From positions 3,828,629-3,892,628 of the forward strand of contig NC_030991.1 of assembly GCF_000149955.1 (NCBI RefSeq): a stretch of DNA of 64,000 nt. The letters are read 5' to 3'. Positions 32,836-44,702 of this stretch are shown in pieces. The translations under genes were made by a program, and so were the position numbers. A model generated the notes under the pieces. That model saw only the letters and a program-made list of their open reading frames with translations. It had not been told where the DNA came from and searched no databases. This DNA comes from Fusarium oxysporum f. sp. lycopersici 4287. Taxonomy: Eukaryota > Ascomycota > Sordariomycetes > Hypocreales > Nectriaceae. Every line of letters starts with the position of its first letter. The first letter of the stretch is position 1.

Positions 32836-33064
32836 TATCTACCATTCACTACCAGGATTGCGACAGTTCATCAACCCCCTTATTTCCCGGTTATTCAGAA
32901 AACCAGCGCCGCCAGAGGATTCTAAGGATAACCATACTCGACGCTATCCAAGAGGACTATATTTTGTGGGCGGTACCCCGATGAATGATGGGGAGGGCTA
33001 CAACTGTAGCAAGGTGCGACTTAACGCTTCAGGGATCCTGTATATGGAGTCATATAATTCATAG

Positions 33065-34663
33065 GGAAGGCTTTGGTAGTTTTGAATAGTGTATGGTGGA
33101 TATGTTAGGATATCTTTGCGAATTTGAAGTATCGAAAAAAAAAAAGAGAAAAAAACATCCTTGATGTTCTCGTTATTGCGTAAAACCTGCAAAAGGTAAA
33201 ATATGCCTCATAGTAAAGCTGTCTCGTGAAAGATGTTCACAAGGCAACTTTTCCATTCCTCTTTTTATCTTCTTCAGTGCATTCTGCATATATCATCAGG
33301 CTGTAGTTACGTGAATGAAACCTACGCACTAAATTTACGCTCTATGCAGTACTGGCTCATGAAGCAAGTCAGTTATTATTAGGTTTTGTCTCCAAAGAGG
33401 ACTGGGATGCCTTCTCCGCAAGCACACAAAGTTTCATCAGTTGATTATCTACTATAGAGGTATGGAACCATGCAAGGTGACGTTGTTGGGAAGGCGAGTA
33501 TAGAAAAAAGTAGTTGTCGAAGGTCCTACTTCGCCAGCCTCGTACAGCTCGTGCAAATGAGGATGCTGATAATTAGACGAATCAAATCGGCCTACTTTAC
33601 CTACTGAGGAACGGAAATAAGGCTGATGCGCATAATTCTTGCATCACGTGAAAGAAAAAGGCAATCGACCAAGCACCAGTTGCGCAACACGGGCCACCAC
33701 GCTCCTCTGACGCTAGAAACGTCTCTTGGATGCACATTATAGTCCCCTCCTGATTGTTTCCTTTTCCCTACGGTTTATTATTATTAGTCCGACAACCGAA
33801 AGAGGCCGACGGAGTACGTTCCTAATGCGCTGCAGGCCTGTGCTAAAAGAGCTAAGGCATGTGGAGAAGCGAACGTACTCAACTGCAGGGGAAAGCGAGA
33901 CATGCCCAACAACCACTGCTCTTATCTAGCACCAACCGATGCCGCTTCCCCACGGCAGTGTTCGCCTGAACTCCTGAATTTTCCGCAGTAGGTACGACGC
34001 CATGGGCATTATAAACCGTAAAGACTCCACTCTGGTGGAGCCACGTGACGGAGTCGGTCGAACCGGGTTGAGATCAGGTGTAAGAGGCAGATTGGCATTC
34101 TGGCCTTTGATTTTATTGTTCCAAGAAGGACAGTCGTCACTTTTTTTCTTCGAGTCAGGCCAATTCCGAGCCACACTGCTTGCACTGACCGTGGTTTTGA
34201 TGCCTCTGAACAACCTTAATAGACCTTGACCGCAGTTTACCATATGCATTCACCATTTGCAGTGTTCAACAACCGAGACTTCACAACATAAACCACACCC
34301 TCGTCAAGCAGCAAGTCGCATCAGTTCAGGCTCCGGTCGTTATCTGCAGCCCTTCCGTTAAGACTCAATCATCCCTAAAGCTATCGGAGCTCTGGCTCTC
34401 GCTCTGGATCCAAATCAAATTCTGTCCGATTCAGGTCAATCCCAGGCCTTAACCCCAGTTTGTCAGATCCAGCTCCCACTCTGCGATGACCAATTGACGA
34501 GACTGGTATACCTTCAAAAAACTGCCGCTTATCCACTGACCGAATAGTTTGGTAAGCTTGGTATCATCCACAGATGTTTCACGGGGTGCGCTTACATCAT
34601 ACTTATCACCAATTACGACCCCTCTCCAAGCCTTCGCCTGCCCATATACCGCCTCAACCTTCA
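33065..34663. other. intergenic, nothing recognised
   Basis: An A-rich run at about 33135 and short frames. It includes the presumed 5' region of the Zn2Cys6 regulator. Confidence 0.5.
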
Positions 34664-36913
34664 ATGTCCACGTCTGGTCCTAGCCCGGCTGACTGGTGTC
34701 CAACTCTCGCTATTCACGGAATTGGCCTTCAATCTTTAGCCTTTGCCTCAACATCCCTAGCTAACGCGGATGTCAAAGACGCGTCGACGCCCGTGGATGG
34801 AGAGAAGCCTCCAAAGAATAAGCAAAAGCGCAACAAGCTGACTCTCTCATGCCATGAATGCGTCGAGCGCAAGACCAAGATAGGACATCATTACCTCTTA
34901 CTTGGTTTCTCATGTTGTATCGTGCTTACATCACATCTTGATCATCCCTATTCACGATTCCATACAAGATGAGCCCACTCTACCTTTATATTCTGGCACA
35001 TTATGAAATTTGATCAAGAAATGTCTGAGAATGACAAATCAATACCTCGACTTTCCTTCTGTTTGCGAGAATGGGCTTGGTCGGCTGGATAACCTACTGA
35101 CGTATTCAAAGTGTGATAGAGACCGACCTCGTTGTCATGCTTGTATGTTCAGTCGCAGCCTGTCCTGTTAATTTTATCTTAACCTCAGCCAGGCGTAAAA
35201 CGGCAAACTGACTGCCGATATACACATGTCGCCAACCTTCTCAAGTATGATACCTCCCGAATGAGCAACTGTTTGCTGTGATTTAACAATCAAGTAGGGA
35301 GACCACTGGATCCGCCTCCAATGGCTGCCGCATTACGACAACCTCTAAGAAGAAGTATGGTTCCAATGGAAAGCCCCGTATTCCAAATATTGCAGATAGA
35401 GGCATGTTGAGTGATCTTAGGGCCTCCTCGCACGGCGCCGATGCGCTTTCTATTGGTCTTCTGTCCAACGTACCTTACTCTTCGCCTTCTGCAAGCAACG
35501 TTTTTGGTATTGGATCCGAGCACCCTTTTGTCAACTACTGGACTGGTGAAGGGGGCTTACATGACCCTATTTCAGTGCTTCCAGAGAAAATCCAAGCCGA
35601 TATACTACTCAGCCGTTACTTTGAATGTGTTGACCCTGTGTATCCGGTGATACATCGCCAGACATTCTATGCAGACTACGAATATTTCTGGCAATTAAAG
35701 CAGCAAGAAAAGACCAGCAGCACAGATCCAACCTTCGTTGCATTGATATTTGCCATGCTAGCCTTGGGCACACAGTTTGTCACATCGACAACACCTTTCC
35801 AAGAACGGAAGCTGACAGCAGAGTTCTATGCTTCGGCCAGCAGCCAGTCTCTGCGTATTGCTACGTATCTTAGCAGTGCATCATTGCGGTCAATCCAGGC
35901 CATGGTATTATTAGCCTACTTCCTGGTCAACAACAACCACACATCGGATGCTTGGGCGTTTTCAGGCATTTCGATACGGCAAGCTCATGCTATGGGTCTA
36001 CATAGAGATCCAACTATTGGTGTGTGCCTGTTGCTTGTTGGTGTCTCTTCTTTTACTGATCCTGGTAGTAACTCCGGATGCCAACTTGTTCGAGAAGCAG
36101 CAGCGACGCAAGATCTGGCAAGCTGTCCTCCTCCAAGGTACATCACTGGCCGTCATACTCTCGCTGCCGCCTCCAGCGACACATACGGATATTTCCGTGG
36201 AAAATCCACTAGATGATAGTTCGTCGATTGCACAAAGCGATTTCGCAGATGCAGCGTATATTCGAGGCTGCTGGACTCTCGCCAACTTGGTCCAGGAGAC
36301 AATCTGCTCGCCAAGGTCGTTAGAGCTGCCAATTTGCACCACAGTAAGACAGAGATCGAAGTTGATTGCCGATTTCCGAGCTGTCTACCAATCGTTTCCT
36401 GATGTCTTCAGGTCTTGGGATCCTGATCGCATCACGGCAATGGCGAAAACAAATAAGAGGGTGGTTCGTCAGACTTTGTTCCTGACCAACAACTACTTCC
36501 ATAATCTGATGCTCGTTTATGCTTCTGAGAGCCCTGATGTTCCTGCCAATATTCATGCGACCCTGGATGCAGCACACGACGCGATCACAGCCTTCTTCAC
36601 TTTCTTCTCCCTTTTTGAAATCGAAGCGTGTGCTTGGTGGGGATTCAACCACCGAGCATTCTTGGAGGCTCTGTGTATCGGTAATGTGCTGAGCGAGACT
36701 GCTCTAGAGCCAGAAGATAGAAACAAGGTGACAGAAGGCCCTCTCCTTGTCAGGGCAAAAGCCGATATCAGTGCGTGTTCATGCCTTGCTGGCTCCGGCC
36801 TGTTTGCTCACAAGTTGTTAACAGTACGCATGATTCAGATCATGAAGGTTATGGGCGAAGACTCCGAGGTCGCAAGACAGCGAGTGCGAATTTTGAGTGA
36901 CTTTCTGGTGTGA
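34664..36913 (+). CDS. Zn(II)2Cys6 transcription factor, first splice donor altered
   Basis: Model: exons 34664-34879, 35112-35142, 35193-35244, 35298-36019 and 36069-36913, giving 621 residues with phases consistent. The joined exons give a perfect binuclear cluster, C-x2-C-x6-C-x6-C-x2-C-x6-C (SCHECVERKTK, CDRDRPRCHAC, then VKRQTDC), followed by a basic linker. The fungal-specific regulatory domain shows YFECVDPVYPVIHRQTF, SIQAMVLLAYFLVN and AWAFSGISIRQAHAMGLHRD. The first intron, which must end exon 1 after ERKTK, begins AT instead of GT (34880-34881); its acceptor and the other three introns are normal. Unless this donor is used or is an error, the protein is truncated within the cluster. 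An ATG at 34574 is an alternative start. Neighbours do not reveal the target pathway. Confidence 0.82.
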
Positions 36914-37571
36914 ATGAGGCGAAGTTTTCCCAACTAGAATAAGCACAAATGCAGTTCCGACGACTTTGCGACCTGAGTGAGGGTAAGCCAGTGGTATGGA
37001 AAAAACAGGCGGTAATTGGAGATTTAGGTTGTCGGAATTCAACCTTGGCTATGAGTCTTAACTCTTCACAAGCGCAAGGCCCGCGTACAAGGGCTGAACC
37101 TTCTCTCACGACAATGGATTCCCGCAGGCGGGGCCCTCATGACTACAAGAAGCGAATTCGAAATCTTTATAGGAGGTTTCGGAGTTCAAGAGTTTCAGAC
37201 TAAGCACGAATCATCACACGTTCGATCCACAGACGACACGGAGTCAAGCTTTCCTGCAGCCACCCGATGATGATAATGAGTATTAAAACGACCTGAGTAT
37301 ATAGACTACCACAGGTATGCCTAGCCTTTCACTCCAGGAGATGAGGCCTAGCTTGTTATAAACCAAATATAAATAGCAAATTGCATGCACACTGGCCAAT
37401 GCATTCAATTGGGCCCGGAAGCTTCTTTCTTTGCAGACTTAGATAAAACCTTTGCCTTCAGTTTCCTCCTGACTCCTCTCTAGAAAAGCGTCATAGGTTT
37501 CCTTGTGCTTCGATGTTAAGAAAACATGATGGTTGGGATGTCGCCGAAGCAAGCATTTTATCTTCTGACTA

Positions 37572-38436
37572 GTGTTATTGATCCAGTATTATGCCGTCGA
37601 CAGCCTCTCGCAGGTTGATCATATACTTCAGGCCGCTCGCGAGGTTGCAGAGCTTGGAGATGGAGACGTGGCCACTGTCCTTGCCGAACTCAAGCCCTTT
37701 TGTCGACTCATCTCTTCCAGCAAAGGATCTGACAAGCCTTTCTCCACCCACTTTGGTGTCAGCACAGAAGTAGCGTTCAAGATCATCGAGAAAGCTAAAA
37801 GTGATGGCCTCACTTTTGTTGGCCTTTCAGGCTATCGCGGCACTCAGAACCTCGCCAAAGACGCGTTTGTTCAGTTTTCCAAGCTCTTCCGGGATGTCAA
37901 AGGAGAACTTGGTATCAAGATGAAGCTTGCCAATATAGGTGGAGGGTGGGCCGGTATCTCGACCAAGGATGCCCCTTCCTTCACTGATTACAACAAGACT
38001 ACCATGGATGATTTCTCTTCGGCCTTTGCGGATTGGGATGGCAAGTTGACCATGACGACGGAGCCCGGGCGTGCCCTTATCTCCAAGGCGGGATGGCTGC
38101 AAATCCATGTCATCAACATCTCCCAGCCAAGTTTGAACACTGATCTGAGTACTAATCCGAGTCGCGTCTATCTCTCTGCCGGTACACATCACGGATTGAA
38201 AGAAGGTAGCAAGATTTCGTTCGAGTGGCATACATGCCATCCTCCTGGAACAACGGGGCCTTGCGTTCTCTACGGGCCAACCTGTGATAGTGACGACATT
38301 ATCCTGGGAAAGGATGCAAATGGCAACGAGAAGATATACGGCCCCGCTGCCTACGGGCCCAGCTACTGCACCTCTTTCAACAGTGTTCCTCCCCCAAAGG
38401 TTATCTACGTCAACTACGAGCAAAGTATGATCGATC
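37572..38436 (+). pseudogene. PLP-dependent ornithine/DAP-type decarboxylase, truncated
   Basis: Open frame matching group IV decarboxylases: HFGVSTEVAFKIIEKA, GLTFVGLSGYRG, a glycine-rich NIGGGWAGIS that holds the PLP phosphate, EPGRALIS and LYGPTCDSDDII, the substrate-side Cys-Asp block. The N-terminus with the PLP-binding lysine (usual AVKxN) is reduced to YYAVDSLSQ and a deletion. The normal C-terminus is replaced after about residue 290 by unrelated sequence. Catalysis is not expected. Confidence 0.8.
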
Positions 38437-38463
38437 GTTACCTGATCTCATCCATTCCTGGGA

Positions 38464-38610
38464 TCATGAGACTATTAACAGCGCTGGCGAAAGAGTATAA
38501 GAGAGTGGCTCGTCAGAGTCTATGCCTGATGAACAACTAATGTCAAAGCGTGATGCCTCTGAATGCTTCCGAGAGTCCTGATGTTTCTGGGTATCAAGGA
38601 TCGTGGGACA
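38464..38610 (+). pseudogene. duplicated fragment of the Zn2Cys6 regulator
   Basis: In frame with the decarboxylase fragment, the sequence reads LAKEYKRVARQSLCLMNN, stop, then NASESPDVSG. It corresponds to MAKTNKRVVRQTLFLTNN...YASESPDVPA at about 36440-36545 of the regulator upstream. It is a diverged partial copy fused to the decarboxylase relic. Confidence 0.75.
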
Positions 38611-39907
38611 TCGGAAGTAGCACACAATGTCAGCATGGCTTTCATCCTTCTGTTCTGGGGACTGCAGAGCTTCGCTCACGAAACCTAAGTGGTCACATAA
38701 AATGTATTCAAACGAAACATAGCAAGGCTTATGGCTCGAATTGTCAGGGTTCGCGCGAACTAAGATTCCAATTTGCGGATATAACGTCAGTAAAGTCTCG
38801 AGGCCAACCATGTCGACTCGTTGTAATCCCAAATGATTGAGAGGCTTGAAACGATGAGTGCTTGTGACTGAGCCCAAGTAGCGTCTATCACTCATGAAAG
38901 ACGACCGCAATCGCGGTTAAAAGACTAGGGAATTCGTTTGACTGGAAAAGTGCTTTTATTATACTTAGTCTGACTGAAAGTTACACTTTAAAGGCAATAG
39001 AAACCTGCCTTTTTACAAATACACGGGAAACCCATTGCCAGTTGCTGGTCTTCTTTCATGCTAGCAGACAGAAACGAATAAAGCACAACTGATGTTATCT
39101 ATTTACTTACGGGAAACCTCTATCAGATCTTATCTTCAAAGACTCCAAGAGCTACAAATGGAATCCCCTCATAACAATGGTATCACCACACGGATGACTG
39201 AGTGGTGTGAGAAAGAGAAAATAGGGGTTGATTTGAAAGCCTTGGGCTCATGCTCTTGTGGTATGTATGCCTCAATAGCCTCTAGTGTAATAGAACATGC
39301 TTCTTTCAATACATTTCATTGCCACTCGCAGACGACGAAACTCATTTCACCAACTGTTGATGGGAATAGCCTCGACCGGGCAATTGTTCAGAAACAATGG
39401 AATTCCATAGACTATTGAGTTGCTCGCTATCATCCAGGTCAGTTCCAAATTCCGTCACAATTCTTCTTTGGTGTTACACTTACGGGTCCCTTTTGTCCAA
39501 CTTAATGCCCCTTTCTCTACAAAAGAAGTGAAAGCGTCGCATTGTGCGTGCTCGTGGAAAAGATGCCATAACATCGCCTCGAGGCTTGCCATCCGCAGCA
39601 AGCTTTCCGGCATCCTTTTTCATAACGATGTGAACGCGAAGTGCTTCGATATTCCATTTCATCTCCTCAATCTCTGCGAGGTTGACATGGAAATCGATCT
39701 CACATCTTTGAGTGCTTGGTGTTGGAAACATTGTATCTGACCAACCCAGGTCCAGTACTGTGTGACATTGACATGACTGGTATATAACCGAGTCTTGACT
39801 ACAGCAAGCCGCCAATCGTACTTAGTGATGCTGCCTCCGCTGCATGAATCTGTGTCGGACCAACCCTCGAAGTGAGATTCGTCATGTACGGGGCTTCCAT
39901 ATGTAGG
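38611..39907. other. no recognisable gene
   Basis: Short frames only. A minus-strand stretch (39815-39480) reads like a coding remnant but matches nothing I know. Confidence 0.45.
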
Positions 39908-40113
39908 TGTTGAATGTTGGAGGGTTCACCCTCAACTTCAGGATTAAGGTTCAGGATTAAAGTTTGACGCCCTAAACTTAGATCGTAGGACTTTCATCTA
40001 GGACTTTCTAGGACTCAAGTCCTAGAAGGAACCAGTCGAAGATATATGGTCTCAATAGTCCTTCGATTGCGACAAAATCAAGAAATATACACGATACACC
40101 TTAATATCTGACA
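39908..40113 (+). repeat. solo LTR (206-bp family)
   Basis: Begins TGTTGAATGTTGG and ends ATATCTGACA (TG...CA ends). It matches the inverted copy at 50233-50438 over its whole length with scattered changes. The flanks (GTAGG and CATAA) do not form a target duplication. It lies about 115 bp upstream of the small secreted protein gene. Confidence 0.82.
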
Positions 40114-40228
40114 CATAAGTTCAAGCTCTATTCATACAGAAACAACCTGATTCTTCTCATTACTTAGGGTAATCCCGGAATCTAGCCTGCATACAAAAAG
40201 ACCTTATATTAAGCCACTATCCTCATCA

Positions 40229-40587
40229 ATGAAGCTCTTGTTCTTATCGTCACCCTGGCCATCCTCTTGACGACTGTCTCCGCGGGTCCTGCCCCAAACA
40301 CGCTGTTGCAGGCGACGATTGATGCCGGGACTGTAGCTCCGACGGTAGCACCCCATGTTTTACCCGGCTGCACCGTAGCAAGCCATAACAACACCAGCGC
40401 AACCGGCTTGACAGTCGCCGTATGCGACAGGACCCGCGGCTTGTGCCAAAGTAGCCTTGTTGGCCCCTACACCATGAAGAAATTCGGAACGGAGCAGCAC
40501 TTTGGTTTCGAGATTAAATTATCAAGCGGAATGTTTTGTGGTATAGGCACTACCGATCATTATGTTGATGAAAAGATTATAATCTAG
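40229..40587 (+). pseudogene. small secreted Cys-containing protein, start frameshifted
   Basis: From about 40234 the open frame reads ALVLIVTLAILLTTVSAG, a clear signal-peptide hydrophobic core and cleavage region, followed by a mature part of about 100 residues with four cysteines (PGCTV, AVCDRT, GLCQSS, MFCGIG) and a Thr/Ala-rich start, to the stop at 40587. The only suitable ATG (40229, ATGAAG) is out of frame by one base, as if a G of ATGAAGGCT were lost. Size, signal and Cys content resemble fungal effector-like secreted proteins; no named family is recognised. If the start is a sequencing error the gene is intact. Confidence 0.6.
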
Positions 40588-41424
40588 ACAATTCATGGAT
40601 AATGGCCAAGTTTAGAGCACATGGGGATTTGATAACTGCAGGTCTACTGAGGTCTTTTCCATTATTTAGAACAGTAATGGTTGTCTTTGAACCACGATAG
40701 CATTAGTCATGAATTTTCGACTGGCTTGCAGAGGTTTCATCTCAGGTATCTGTCATCTACTAGCTTATAGACATGATTGTACATGGATAAGTTTGAATAA
40801 TAACGAGACTGCTCGGCAGGCGATTTGAGAAACAGCTCTAGGTCGACTCTTTAATCTCGTATCTATTGGGTTTGTTACTCTAAATAAGTTATCTAATCTT
40901 CTCATTTTGAGGCCATATCGTTCCGACATATCCAGTATGAATCGTGGCCAGATGTTTTCCCAAGTGGGGTTTGGGGGGTGCAGATCCACAGACGGCATCA
41001 TGACGATTATATTCACGTGCGGCGATTAGTTTATCGCTTGCAGGATGCGCATTACTTTCATTGTTGGCTATTTGCCCACGTCATACCATATCATGTACGC
41101 AATCTGCACATTCTGATTGCTTGATTAGCAGCTTGAACGGCTCACGCATCGTGCGCCAGAACCAGAATCATGGTCACTAGGATCTACATAACGCAGGGTT
41201 GAAAAATAATAGTGGAAGGTTTGGGGACAGTGGCGAGCAGGGGCGTTCAAATCACGTCACAGTAACTCGGCTGTCGGTCAACCCGCTTCCGGGCATAGCC
41301 ACTAACCGGAATAGCAGTCACCCAACACCCCGCTTCGCTCCTTCTCATTCAATCTCCTTCGACGTCTTACGGATCGCTTTGCTTCAATATCTTGCTTGGA
41401 TTCCCAGCTCAGCCATTCAATACC
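40588..41424. other. intergenic; Argonaute 5' region
   Basis: No gene recognised. The last 200 bp are likely the Argonaute promoter and leader. Confidence 0.5.
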
Positions 41425-44400
41425 ATGTCTAGTGGGAACAGAGGCGGTGGATATCATGGAGGCCGGGGAAGAGGCGGAGGAAGAGGTGGCCAGGGCAATT
41501 ATGGACCTCGGGGGGGCAGCGGTAGTTTCCGAGGCGATACGGGCGGAAGTAGAGGACGAGCTGGAGGTGGAAGAGGAGGGTATAGAAGGCCGACTGGCGG
41601 TGGTCAACAAACTATCCAGGTCTTTCCGTAAGGACCATACGGAGCAAAGTTATGGTCGTACCAAATGCTAATTTTGTCGATACTATAGCAACTCCCAAGG
41701 CCAGAATTCCCAGGTTGCAAAGGTCGAAGATGCATTGCACCTAGCGACAAAGAACAAGTTCGATCTTGATAGCCTGAAGCTAACCGAAGGCTTTCCCAGT
41801 CGTCCGGGATATGGTACCCGGGGCATCAAGGTTCAACTCACGGCAAACTACGTCGAATTATTGCCGCCGTCGAACTTGACCTTGCATCGATACGATATCC
41901 AGATCAGCCCTGTAGCTGTCGGTAAGAAACATTTCCGGGTTGTGCAGCTACTACTCCAGGCGCCGGAATTTGCAGCCCAACAGGGCGACATTGCAACAGA
42001 TTTCAGGTTTACTCTTGTCTCCAAAACTAAGTTTTCGCAGGACGAGGTCCTCGTTGAGGTCCCCTATCGCTCAGAAGGTGAAGACGAACCGACTGCTAGG
42101 GCTACCATATACAAGGTTCGCGTCCAATATACGAAAACTTTAAATGTCGGCGAGTTGGTCAACTACCTGAACTCAACGAGCCTCAGCCAGTCATTGGTAG
42201 ATAAGCAGGAGTTGACGCAGGCTCTGAATATCTTCCTGAACCACTATGCCAAATCCGCAAAGAACCTCGTCACAATTGGATCGACAAAGAGCTTTTCTCT
42301 CAGCAGTGACGCAGCAAGAGGAGACATCGGCTCCGGTTTGGAAATCATTCGAGGCTTCTTTTCGAGTGTGCGCGTAGCGACTTGTCGCATTCTCGTCAAT
42401 ATCAACGTGAGCCATGGAGCGTTTTACCATGCTGTTCCTTTACCGGAGCTCATGAAAAGTTACGGACTTCACAACACCGTCATGTTGGAACGATTTCTCA
42501 AATTGGTTCGCATACAGACTACGCATCTTCCCGAGAAGCGTAACAAAGCCAACGAAGTTGTTCCCCGCGTCAAGACTATCTTCGGGCTTGCTAGGAAGGA
42601 CGATGGACATGGTTTGGCCCACCCACCGCGCGTTAGACAGCACGGGGCAGGTGCCAAAGATGTGGAGTTCTGGCTCGATGGTGAAGCCAGCTCCTCTAGT
42701 GCACCTAAGCCGGTAGCCAAGGGAGGCGCGAAGGGGAAGGGCAAAGGGAAGGGTAAGGCCCAGGCAGAGAGCTCAGCAGCTTCTACCTCTGGGAGGTATA
42801 TCACTGTGTTTGACTTTTTCAGAATAAGTGTGTCATTTTCACTATCCATCACTCGATACAGCATCACTGACTGTGACGCAGCATACAATCGAGTTCTGCA
42901 AGATACCCAACTTCCGTTGGTTAACTGTGGCAACCGGGACAATCCGATGTATCTCCCAGCAGAGGTCTGCGTTGTCCTCCCGGGTCAGCCCTCCAAGTCG
43001 AAGCTCAACGGCAGCCAAGCGCAGCAGATGATTCGCCACGCTGTTCGAAAGCCGTGGGAAAACGCGAACTCGATTTATAGTGAGGGTGTGCAGACTGCTG
43101 GTCTAGATGAGAACACCAATGTACTTTTGGTACGTTTTCGCTTCAATTTTGTATATTACATACTAACACCGTTCAGCGTTCTTTTGGCCTGAAAATCACA
43201 CCGGGACTCATCAAAGTCCCAGGTCGCATCCTTTTTGGTCCAAAGGTTATCTACAAGAACAACAAGGCCGCTGATCTCCGCTTAGGTAGTTGGAACATGT
43301 CGGATATTAGATTTAACATTGGCGCGTCACTTGCTAAATGGTCATACCTGATGATCTCTATTCCTGGGATACGCGACTCTTTCGACCAGCAAAGCTCGCG
43401 GGCCGTTATGAATGAGTTCCATGCCGCCCTACAGAAAATTGGCGTCAACGCAGCTCAACCGTTTCCAGGTCAACGCCTCCAACTTCAACATCCAGACGAT
43501 CCCGCGCTCGGCTCAACTTTACAACGTGCCGCTGGAGCTTTAGATCTGCTTTTCATCATCCTTCCCGGAGCAAACATACCATTATACAAGCGCATCAAGA
43601 CGATCGCCGACAAGAATTATGGTATCCACACTATCTGCTCGGTGGGTTCCAAACTAGCGAAAGACCGCGGTCGCGAGCAATATATGGCCAATGTCGCTTT
43701 GAAGTTCAATCTCAAGCTTGGCGGTATCAATCAGATCGTGGAGAACAAGAATCTCGGCGTTATCGACCAGGACAAGACAATGGTTGTCGGCATTGACGTT
43801 ACGCACCCCTCACCTGGCTCGGCTTCCAACGCGCCTTCTGTCTCTGCAATGGTGGCTTCCATTGACAAGTTCCTAGGTCAATGGCCCGCAACTTTGCGCA
43901 TACAGCGCGCGAGACAGGAGAATGTGGACGATCTCACACAAATGCTTAAATCTCGCCTTGGCCTCTGGAAGACCAAGGGCAAACACGCCGCTCTCCCGGA
44001 GAATATTCTCATCTACCGCGACGGAGTCTCCGAAGGCCAATATGACATGGTTCTCTCGCAAGAGCTTCCTCAACTCCGCCGCGCATGCGAACAGATGTAC
44101 CCAGCAGCTGACACCAAAAAAGGCCTTCCGCGCTTCACTATCATAGTCTGCGGCAAGCGGCACAAAACAAGATTCTATCCCACTACCGAGCAAGACTGCG
44201 ATAGGTCTGGCAATACTAAACCTGGTACCGTCGTCGACCGCGGAGTGACTGAGGCGCGGAACTGGGATTTCTTCCTGCAGGCACACGCTGCACTTCAAGG
44301 GACCGCACGCCCATGTCACTATTACATCGTGCATGATGAGATATTCCGGCAGATCTATGCGAAGTCGATTCCAGTTCCATTCCAGAGCATTGCCGATATC

Positions 44401-44487
44401 GTGGAGGATCTCACACACAATATGTGCTACCTGTTGTTGGAAAATCCGGGAATCCCCTTCCCTTCAGGATTCAGACTGTTAGTCTGA
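41425..44487 (+). CDS. Argonaute (QDE-2-like), 3' end replaced by a copia element
   Basis: Small-RNA-guided silencing protein. Exons 41425-41627, 41689-42827, 42882-43129 and 43177-44434, with 47-61-bp introns. Domains in order: an RGG-rich N-terminus (residues about 1-60), the N/linker region (KVQLTANYVEL), PAZ (YITVFDFFR, LPLVNCGNRDNPMYLPAEVC), MID (FIILPGANIPLYKRIKTIAD) and PIWI. Slicer residues are visible: Asp in VVGIDVTHPSPGS, Asp in YRDGVSEGQYD and His in RPCHYYIVHDE. At 44435 the reading runs into the copia LTR, adds 18 foreign residues and stops at 44487. The missing tail is at 49335-49555; the joined exons would be 3069 nt (1022 residues), still open. Intron 2 (54 bp) has no stop and is divisible by three, so retention would add 18 residues to PAZ. 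Confidence 0.92.
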
Positions 44488-44628
44488 AAGTCCTAGATTT
44501 AAAGTTCAAAGTCCTAGATACAATCATCTAGAGATATAAACCCGAGAATAACTCTCAGCTCAATAATGAACAACCAAGTTTCATAAAAATACATTTTCAC
44601 CCAGCACTACTGCGCAATATAAACAACA
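44435..44628 (+). repeat. 5' LTR of copia element
   Basis: TGTTGGAAAATCC...AAACAACA, 194 bp. Contains the repeated AAGTCCTAGAT motif and should hold the element promoter. Confidence 0.95.
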
Positions 44629-44640
44629 GGTTATGAGCCC
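44629..44640 (+). other. primer-binding site, likely half tRNA-iMet
   Basis: GGTTATGAGCCC starts immediately after the LTR. Its complement GGGCTCATAACC is the anticodon arm (CAU) of initiator tRNA-Met, not a tRNA 3' end. Drosophila copia uses the 5' half of this tRNA, cut in the anticodon loop, in the same way. Confidence 0.75.
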
Positions 44641-44702
44641 GGGTTAGCAAACACCGGGTTTCTCTTCTGAATCAAAGAACCAAACTTTAACTTCAACTCA
44701 AG

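Larger units (their letters stand above)
29949..33064 (+). pseudogene. SAT4/PTH11-type rhodopsin-like membrane protein, split by a Fot1-like element
   Basis: Exons 29949-30156, 30219-30346, 30400-30907 and, after the transposon, 32838-33064. With one TA removed along with the element the frame is open to 33064 (356 residues). Several hydrophobic helices are visible (for example VSISCLVSFLLMGIHFYV, LLLAANLLAIPATAL, YFILIPAVLSIASFVVVWMF, VEILTDLYLTCFLLF). Motifs typical of the fungal rhodopsin-domain family are present: ACSPVEAAWD with the preceding aromatic helix, a Cys-rich loop, and GLRQFINPLISRLF near the end. Such proteins sit in the plasma membrane and some act as surface sensors in plant pathogens. 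The insertion falls after the last helices and currently truncates the C-terminus. Confidence 0.85.
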
